From Desulfobacterales bacterium (lineage in GTDB: Bacteria; Desulfobacterota; Desulfobacteria; Desulfobacterales; C00003060), in assembly GCA_013375395.1 (NCBI GenBank), contig JABXJW010000012.1:1-35248 (forward strand): a DNA stretch of 35,248 nt, in the 5' to 3' direction. The position numbers and the translations under genes were made by a program. This document shows positions 28,845-35,248 of this stretch, in pieces. Numbering within the stretch: the stretch's first letter is position 1; every line of letters begins with the position of its first letter. The notes under the pieces were generated by a model, which worked only from the letters and a program-made list of their open reading frames with translations, was not told the DNA's origin and searched no databases.

Positions 28845-29745
28845 ATGAGCAGAAAACGTTATAAGGTGTTGTTTGCGACCTCTTGGTATCCTTCGCCGGA
28901 GAAGCCCATGCAGGGGGTATTTGTCCGGGAGCACGCAAAGGCGGTTGCGATCCATGATGATGTTGTTGTGCTTCACTTGGCTGCCCCGTTGAAGGGGGAA
29001 AGAACTTGGTGGCGAACGGAGGAGGTCGGAGACGAAACCTTTACCGAAGGGATACCTACGTTCAGAGCCTGGTATCGGCGGAGCATGCGGAGCAAACGCC
29101 TGTCCATCCCGATTTACCTTTGGAGTGTGCACATGGCGTTCAAAAGAATAGAATCGGAAGTGTGGCGCCCCGATATCATACACGCGAATATCTACTCTGC
29201 CGGCTTTCCCTCTGTCGTCATAGGCAATCGGCGCCGTATTCCCGTTCTAATAACCGAACACTATAGTAAGTTTCCCAGAAGGGCGCTGCGTGCCCTGGAA
29301 GTTGTCAAGCCAAGGTATGCGTTTGCCAGAGCGCGCTTTGCTTTGCCTGTGAGTCAGGCGTTGCAAAAGGCGATTACAGATTATGGCGTTCGAGCGAAGT
29401 TCCGAGTTGTTCCGAACGTTGTTGACACAAGCGTCTTCTTCCCGCCTCCGAAAGGACGAAAACATTCCGGCCGGAAGCATCTGCTGTTTGTGGGCAGATT
29501 GACGGCGGCAAAAGGATTTGATAACCTGCTCAGGGCTTTTTCTGATTTGGCGCCTTCTTTTGGTGATTGGCGCTTGGATGTCGTGGGCGAAGGCCCTGCA
29601 AGCGCTGACTATGAAGCGCTCGCACGCAGCTTGCGAATCTCAGACAAGGTTTTTTTCCACGGTTACTAGACGAAAAGCCAGGTGCGGATTTTATGAGAAA
29701 GTCCGAGGTTCTCGTGAAAAACGGCTTCCGACAGGATCCAATCCG
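28845..29745 (+). pseudogene. GT4-family glycosyltransferase, frameshifted and C-terminally truncated
   Basis: N-terminus KVLFATSWYPSPEKPMQGVFVREHAKAV; HLLFVGRLTAAKGFDNLLRAF; stop right after VFFHGY (TAG 29667-29669). The next frame continues DEKPGADFMRKSEVLV, as expected after FFHGYL, then homology ends before the E-x7-E region. Confidence 0.85.
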
Positions 29746-29779
29746 CAAGAAACCGGGGGAACCCCTGATACTTTTTCCC

Positions 29780-29808
29780 TTGACACAAAGCTGGATTTCC
29801 TTTAATAT
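29780..29808 (+). promoter_or_regulatory. Putative sigma70 promoter TTGACA-17-TAATAT
   Basis: Perfect -35, 17-nt spacer, 4/6 -10; ~70 nt upstream of the radical SAM gene. Confidence 0.55.
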
Positions 29809-29876
29809 TCAGCGCATTAATACAACAAAGCAATACGATAAACCGAATCCTTATCACTTATTATCGCGGAGGGACT

Positions 29877-31517
29877 ATGACTTCTGTTTCTTATCTACGA
29901 AAGAAGAGGAAAGACATTGACAATATTGTCATTGTATATCCATTTACCTACGTTAACCCATATTTTGCCCTCCCTCCAATTGGCGCAGAATATTTGCAGG
30001 CCGGTATTACTGAAACCGGCAGAGAAGCGCTCTTACTTGATATGCGCTATGAAAAGGATATAACAAGACACTTGGAAAAAGCCGACCTTGTGTGCCTATA
30101 CGGCTATTTTGAAGACTGCTCCATATTTGGCAAATGGAAGGTTCATATTATACCTCAGATCATAGATCAGATCCCGTCAGACATACCGATTATTGCAGGG
30201 GGAACAGGTTTTAGTAATACAAAAGAGGCATTTAAGTCATATCCCCGACTTGATCTTATTATTCGTAGTAATCCTGAGATTCCTATACAAGAGCTTCTAA
30301 ACGGAAAGAATCTTGGGGACATAAAAAATTTAGCCTATCGCAGTCATGGCGAAGTGATCTACACAGAGCGTATTATCCATGCTCTTCCGGAAAACGTTTA
30401 TCCTCGCAGAAATTTACGTAATCCAAAATACAACTATCACATGATGGGAATAAAAACCGACCTTATACGGGCTGGAGTAGGCTGCAATTATAAATGTAAA
30501 TTCTGTTATGAATATGGGAAAGATTTTGACGGCAAGTACAGGCGCTGGCAGGGAAGATCGGCTCAGAGTTTGTTCAACGAGATAAAAGAAATTGATGCCC
30601 CCATTATTGCATGGGTTGACGACGATATGACTACCAGCATGAAAACTCTAGGCGAACTTGCGGACTTGCTTATTGAGAGTAGGATTCATAAATTATTTGC
30701 AGGTACCGGCAGAATTGATCACGTAAATAAAAGTAATCCGGAAACTCTCAAAAAATTAGAAAAGGCCGGTTTAATAGCCATAGGCTTTGGAGTTGAGTCA
30801 TTAAGAAATAAAACTCTACAATTTTATGGAAAAGGCCAAACCGTAGAACATATTGAAAAAGCCATGCGCCTTATGCAAAAGACAAATATACTATTGATCT
30901 GTAACTTTATTTTCGGGTCTCCCGGTGAAACCGAACAAGATATGCTTAATATGCTCTGGTTTGGACGCAAATGGAATGTTGATACTCTGGTAACAAACAG
31001 GTTGAGGGTGCCAAAGGATTCTCCCATGTATGATTTTATCTATGATCCTGAAACAGGTAAGGTAAAACCCGGTATGGAGAGAATAAGGGGCGATGAATTA
31101 GCGAAGATTAAATATAAGGTTAAATTTGCTCAAAGGACCCCGTTTAGAATATTACTGTCTCTGCTAAAACTTTATCGTCACCAAGGAATGTTTATCGATC
31201 CTCTATATCTTTTCTGCTGTACTCTTGAAACGGTAACTAAGCATACCTGGCTCGAAAAAACCAAGATTTTTCCTCTTTCTTTGAAAATAACCAAAAAGAT
31301 AGTCGTGTTTCCAGTAGTCCGTCAGGCATTGCGATTCATGGCTATTATTCTTACTCCTCCATTAAAGGCAATTAATTGGATATTTGAGCTTATCGATAAA
31401 CACTTACAAATTTCAACAAATCTCCTGCCTAAATTTCTACTATATATAAAAGACGGAATGTATAAAAAACAGTGTGTGCGCGCCCAAGTACAATATACGG
31501 GAGAAGTGAAAAAGTAG
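29877..31517 (+). CDS. Radical SAM protein with N-terminal B12-binding-type domain
   Basis: CNYKCKFC (CxxxCxxC) cluster motif; N-terminal YPFTYVNPYFALPPIGAEYLQAGITETG...; SD GGAGGG before ATG. Confidence 0.93.
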   Translation: MTSVSYLRKKRKDIDNIVIVYPFTYVNPYFALPPIGAEYLQAGITETGREALLLDMRYEKDITRHLEKADLVCLYGYFEDCSIFGKWKVHIIPQIIDQIPSDIPIIAGGTGFSNTKEAFKSYPRLDLIIRSNPEIPIQELLNGKNLGDIKNLAYRSHGEVIYTERIIHALPENVYPRRNLRNPKYNYHMMGIKTDLIRAGVGCNYKCKFCYEYGKDFDGKYRRWQGRSAQSLFNEIKEIDAPIIAWVDDDMTTSMKTLGELADLLIESRIHKLFAGTGRIDHVNKSNPETLKKLEKAGLIAIGFGVESLRNKTLQFYGKGQTVEHIEKAMRLMQKTNILLICNFIFGSPGETEQDMLNMLWFGRKWNVDTLVTNRLRVPKDSPMYDFIYDPETGKVKPGMERIRGDELAKIKYKVKFAQRTPFRILLSLLKLYRHQGMFIDPLYLFCCTLETVTKHTWLEKTKIFPLSLKITKKIVVFPVVRQALRFMAIILTPPLKAINWIFELIDKHLQISTNLLPKFLLYIKDGMYKKQCVRAQVQYTGEVKK

Positions 31518-31586
31518 TCAAAAATTCCCGCCTCTTACTTAACGGCCCCTCATACGAATTTGTGGATTGATAGTACGTGGCCCATT

Positions 31587-33713
31587 TCACTTAAGATTAG
31601 TTAACAATTTAACGTAACCAAATTTTTCCCCGCCCAATTCAATCATTTTACTGTAGATCTCTTTTGGAAAAGCTGGATAAAGATTATTTTGTTCCAGAGG
31701 ATCTTTCTGTAAGTCATAGATTTCTATAGTATATCCAGACAGGCCGGGCCGGGCCTGAATAGCTATATGGTCCATAATAAGTGCAAAATCCCTGGAATGA
31801 GTTTGGAAATTTTGAATGGTTCCGGCGACAAAGATCACTCTGTCATTCGGGATTTTTCTCAATAAAGATCGACCATCGAGATTTTCAATAAAAGCTCCGT
31901 CCCCATTATCAAGAATTCCGTACAGGTCCAAAACCGTAGGAACAATGTCAAGATTTGTAACATCGCGTCCAGTATTATATTCCAACATCTTAAGCCCTCT
32001 AAGAGACAAGATGTTCTTCACTTCCTCCGGGATAAAGATAAACATGGGGACGGCTATCATTTCCTGATAGTGGCTGACTACATGAAAGAGCTTGCCATGT
32101 TCGTTGAATGCCTCACCATGATCCGAGGTAAAGATGATGATCGTATCCTCCAGAAATCCCGCTCGATCCATATAATCAATAAGGTTTTGAATCAAATGAT
32201 CCTGATATCTAACAGCATTGTCATAATGGTTGATCAATTCGATTAGCTTTGTTTTGTCTTTTGTATAGCGTGCCGGTCTAAAGACTTTGAATTCCTCCGG
32301 ATAGTAATATGGATAATGGGTATTGGCAAATTGGACGACCCCAAGAAATCCATGATGCTTTAAGCCTTCTTGCCTGAGGTTTTTCAGGTGATCCTTTGCC
32401 CTCTCAATTACGATAGAGTCATCAATACCCTTATTGTGATCATCAACTCCAATGGTTCTGCTTTCAAAGAGATAGTCTAAGGATTCGGTTTTTAGATAAT
32501 CATCAAGGTGAAACCATCCTAAAGATTGGCCTGTGATAAAAAAAGTTTTCATACTTTTCGGGAAATAATCCCATAGCAGAGGTTGTAATTGATAATTCTC
32601 AATACTCTTCCCTGGAGCCAAGCCGGTAAACAGTGTTGGCATAGCAGTATTAGTTGAAGAGGTTGTTCCTACGCAATAGGGGAATACTAAACACCTGCTC
32701 ATCCATCTATCCAAGAAAGGCGTCGCTTTCCTTGAATATCCCATCCCTCCGACATGATCTCTCCTTAGTGATTCTGAAAGTATTATAAGAATATTGAAGG
32801 CAGGGGACTTTGACTCAATCAATTTCAACTTTTCTTGTATTTGGGTTCTTTTGGGATTATATAAGCTTTTTCTCTTTTTATTTGCGATAATGGTATGCCA
32901 AAGCAGGTGTGAAAACTGCTGGTCCATGGGAGCGAAATTGATGAAGGCCGTTTGATTCCAGAAAATGACGGAAGAGAACAGGTAAACAATAAAGATAAAA
33001 ATATATTTATTAAAGAAGCGAAAAACGATTTTAAAATGAAAAATAATCCATATTATTTGCATTAGTAGAAATAAACACAGTATCACCTGGAACAATCGGA
33101 AAGGCAGAGTGCTAAGATCATGCTTGAAAGACCACCTGATTTGTGCATAGAAACCGAAACATGCTATAAATACAAAGATAATATTAAGATAAAACCGTTT
33201 TGAAAGAATGTTTTTTGCGCTGCCTTGATAGTTTAGTTTGTGAAGGGGTGCGTTTTTGAATATCAGGGAAACCCTTTTGATCCAAAAAAAAGATAAAAAA
33301 CAGACCGCCAGAATAAAGAAGAATAACATCTCTCCGTTCATAGTATCTTTGAACAGTCCGAAGACATATAGTGGCACATCCAAGAGCAAGAACATTAAAT
33401 CTTTTTCTATTAACGTGTTATAGGTAACAAAATACTCTCTTTGAGCGGAAACGCCCAACATGAAAAAGGATACGAAAAAGACGGGAATGAATACCCAGAG
33501 CTTCGGAAAAACCAATTTTATGAAGATGGTATAACCGTGCAGAGAAATCCAGAATAAAAGAGAAAGTAAAAATCCGGCAAATAAGATAAATATATTACTT
33601 GCTGAGATATTGAAGTCTCTTGTAAAGAACCAATCAAAAACGACAAAAAATAGTGTACACTCAAAAAAAATATATAGGATAATATTATTTTTAAGCTTTT
33701 CTTTTTTCGACAT
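31587..33713 (-). CDS. Membrane-anchored alkaline-phosphatase-superfamily enzyme (sulfatase / phosphoethanolamine-transferase / LtaS-like)
   Basis: N-terminal TMs then NILIILSESLRRDHVGGMGYSRKATPFLDRW, TTSSTNTAMPTLFTG, IIIFTSDHGEAFNEHGKLFH. Start MSKKEK at 33713 preferred; the track's 33779 start lies in the repeat insert. Confidence 0.88.
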   Translation of the reverse strand: MSKKEKLKNNIILYIFFECTLFFVVFDWFFTRDFNISASNIFILFAGFLLSLLFWISLHGYTIFIKLVFPKLWVFIPVFFVSFFMLGVSAQREYFVTYNTLIEKDLMFLLLDVPLYVFGLFKDTMNGEMLFFFILAVCFLSFFWIKRVSLIFKNAPLHKLNYQGSAKNILSKRFYLNIIFVFIACFGFYAQIRWSFKHDLSTLPFRLFQVILCLFLLMQIIWIIFHFKIVFRFFNKYIFIFIVYLFSSVIFWNQTAFINFAPMDQQFSHLLWHTIIANKKRKSLYNPKRTQIQEKLKLIESKSPAFNILIILSESLRRDHVGGMGYSRKATPFLDRWMSRCLVFPYCVGTTSSTNTAMPTLFTGLAPGKSIENYQLQPLLWDYFPKSMKTFFITGQSLGWFHLDDYLKTESLDYLFESRTIGVDDHNKGIDDSIVIERAKDHLKNLRQEGLKHHGFLGVVQFANTHYPYYYPEEFKVFRPARYTKDKTKLIELINHYDNAVRYQDHLIQNLIDYMDRAGFLEDTIIIFTSDHGEAFNEHGKLFHVVSHYQEMIAVPMFIFIPEEVKNILSLRGLKMLEYNTGRDVTNLDIVPTVLDLYGILDNGDGAFIENLDGRSLLRKIPNDRVIFVAGTIQNFQTHSRDFALIMDHIAIQARPGLSGYTIEIYDLQKDPLEQNNLYPAFPKEIYSKMIELGGEKFGYVKLLTNLK

Positions 33714-33722
33714 CTTTCGACA

Positions 33723-33886
33723 TCTTCCGATAAACGATTTGGCGCAGGGTTGCGCCCGGCGGCTTGACAGTAAGTGCATCTTTTCAAGCCGTAAACGTAC
33801 AACCTTGAGACAAAAGATGCACTTTGTGTGCGACTGCGCAATTCACAATTTGCGATTGAGCTAACCTATTTGCCAGGAGGTGTCAA
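33723..33886. repeat. Intergenic direct repeat, second copy, interrupted by a ~111-bp insert (33741-33851)
   Basis: TCTTCCGATAAACGATTT then insert then GCGATTGAGCTAACCTATTTGCCAGGAGGTGTCAAG; the insert carries a 13-bp inverted repeat AAGTGCATCTTTT / AAAAGATGCACTT. Confidence 0.8.
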
Positions 33887-33958
33887 GATAAAATGGCCTG
33901 CCAAAGTCCACCGCCTTCGCATAACCGAAAACCGCCACATGCTGTGATCACTTTTTCC

Positions 33959-33987
33959 TTGACGCGCAACTCCATTTTTCCTATTGT
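33959..33987 (+). promoter_or_regulatory. Putative sigma70 promoter TTGACG-17-TATTGT
   Basis: -35/-10-like hexamers with 17-nt spacing upstream of the FecR gene; context resembles 28699-28727. Confidence 0.5.
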
Positions 33988-34018
33988 TGCTCCACCAAAA
34001 AGGGAGTCCTTTTGAGTT

Positions 34019-35131
34019 ATGAGTCTTCGTCTATTCGCCTCAATCATTGCACTTTTTGTGTTTGCAGGATCGGCCCTGGCAGATGCAACAGTGGTGCGAC
34101 TTGTTGCAGTCAGCGGTAAAGTGTTTATCCAGGTTCCCGGGGGTGATGAAATCCGGGCTCGAGCAGGTAAAACATTGGTGCCGGGAACCAGGATTCGCAC
34201 GGGTGATGACGGTCAGGCTGAGGTAAGCTTCGATGACGGTTCATCAATAATCGTCCAAAATAACACCTCACTGGTTCTTTCGGGAATCAAGCGACACAAC
34301 ATAAAAAAGACCTCGATTCTGATATTTTTCGGCAGGATTTGGAACAAGATTTCCCGCAAGGTCGGCGTTCAAGCCAGTTATGAGGTCAACACCCCAATCT
34401 TTATATGTGGAGTGCGTGGCACCGAGTTTGAAACCGCGGTTGGCGACGATGGTTCGGTGAGAGTGCGGGTGAGTGAAGGCCAAGTCGGCGTGGCGGACGG
34501 CGGCGGGGATAAGACGGTCAAATGCGGCGAAGAAGTTGAAGCGGATATAGACGGTGTGGGCAAAACCTCTGCTGCCGGGAAGGAGGCCGAATGGGACAAA
34601 TGGCATGAACGCAAGCGCAAGCACCTTCAGAAGCAGGGCCGAAGTATCATAGACAAGTTCAAGCATCGAATCATGACTCGCAAGGAGAAGCTTGAAGCCC
34701 TACGAGCGCGACAGAAAGAGGTCGAAGCCAAGCGCAAGCGAGCCGAGGAACGAGCGCGTGCCGGCGAATCGAGGGCCCTTGAGGAAATCCGTGGATATAA
34801 CCGGAAATTGGTTGAAATTGCGGATGAAATCGCCGATCTGGGTGATGCTGCGGGGAGTCAGTTTGGTCTTGTTGACCACTTTGCCGACCTGGCAACCGAT
34901 CCGCTCTTCCAGATGGTAGACGGGAAGTACGTTAAGGCCGAGGCTGAAAGCATGCGGCGCATCAAGGCGATGTTTGACAAGATGATCGCCGAGGGTACCG
35001 ACATATCCATGGAAGCAATGGACAAGATGCTGCGTGAGATGAGCGATGGTCAACGGGGCAGTCTAAGATTCAAGAAGGGTTCATCCGCAGAAGATCTTTT
35101 TGTCGGAGAGGAAATGGATATCAAGCCCTAA
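34019..35131 (+). CDS. Secreted FecR-domain protein with C-terminal coiled-coil
   Basis: Signal peptide MSLRLFASIIALFVFAGSALA; FecR-like GKVFIQVPGGDEIRARAGKTLVPGTRIRTGDDGQAEVSFDDGSSIIVQNNTSLVL..., VNTPIFICGVRGTEFET; charged helical region EKLEALRARQKEVEAKRKRAEERAR. Confidence 0.9.
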   Translation: MSLRLFASIIALFVFAGSALADATVVRLVAVSGKVFIQVPGGDEIRARAGKTLVPGTRIRTGDDGQAEVSFDDGSSIIVQNNTSLVLSGIKRHNIKKTSILIFFGRIWNKISRKVGVQASYEVNTPIFICGVRGTEFETAVGDDGSVRVRVSEGQVGVADGGGDKTVKCGEEVEADIDGVGKTSAAGKEAEWDKWHERKRKHLQKQGRSIIDKFKHRIMTRKEKLEALRARQKEVEAKRKRAEERARAGESRALEEIRGYNRKLVEIADEIADLGDAAGSQFGLVDHFADLATDPLFQMVDGKYVKAEAESMRRIKAMFDKMIAEGTDISMEAMDKMLREMSDGQRGSLRFKKGSSAEDLFVGEEMDIKP

Positions 35132-35137
35132 CCCGGA

Positions 35138-35152
35138 TCCGCCGTAGGCGGA
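35138..35152. other. Short hairpin TCCGCC-GTA-GGCGGA after the FecR stop
   Basis: Perfect 6-bp inverted repeat with 3-nt loop; no T-run, so not called a terminator. Confidence 0.4.
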
Positions 35153-35165
35153 GAACCCAAACTTT

Positions 35166-35248
35166 GATGGTCTCGTAAAAAGTCCAAATTAGACGGCAAA
35201 GTAAAAAGCGCCAAATTCAAGGCGCGCAAATCCTGAGGAATGAGGCGT
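35166..35248. repeat. Left end of a possible interspersed (MITE/REP-like) element, truncated by the window edge
   Basis: TGATGGTCTCGTAAAAAGTC... AAGGCGCGCAAATCCTGAGGAATGAGGCGT resembles a repeat I recall from Desulfobacterota intergenic DNA; cannot be confirmed here. Confidence 0.4.

Noticed and set aside
29693-29920. 75-aa ORF after the GT4 gene as an independent protein
   Set aside because: Its start is the frameshifted continuation of the GT4 gene and the rest has no recognisable features.
1-35248. tRNA or rRNA genes
   Set aside because: No stretch resembling tRNA cloverleaf/CCA ends or conserved rRNA segments was noticed; a tRNAscan/Infernal run would be needed to be certain.

Overview
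The window looks like a Gram-negative, probably Desulfobacterota ('deltaproteobacterial'), lipid A / outer-membrane biogenesis locus. A long minus-strand run carries lysS, lolC/E, lolD, bamA, skp, lpxD, fabZ, lpxA, lpxI, a Gfo/Idh oxidoreductase, lpxB, msbA, PAP2, a UbiA-type prenyltransferase, DUF362, lptF, lptG, a second PAP2, lpxK, a sugar epimerase, a Trm112/UPF0434 small protein, a GT2 glycosyltransferase and GT39-type (ArnT/PMT-like) glycosyltransferases. One GT39 gene is on the + strand. To the right of lysS is an accessory block with a truncated GT4 glycosyltransferase, a B12-binding-type radical SAM protein and a membrane sulfatase/phosphoethanolamine-transferase-like protein, bounded by short direct repeats, followed by a secreted FecR-domain coiled-coil protein. 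The main signals beyond ordinary annotation are: (i) gene remains missed by the ORF track (an msbA fragment near 5.4 kb, a DUF374 acyltransferase remnant with internal deletions between lpxB and msbA, and a frameshifted/truncated GT4); (ii) in-phase heptamer repeat arrays that abut or supply the stop codons of bamA and lysS; (iii) a duplicated intergenic segment, one copy interrupted by a ~111-bp hairpin-containing insert; (iv) a 31-codon Cys-rich membrane microORF overlapping the lptG stop; (v) a UbiA + PAP2 pair resembling the mycobacterial decaprenylphosphoryl-phosphoribose module, placed among lipid A export genes. All homology calls are by eye, with no database search.
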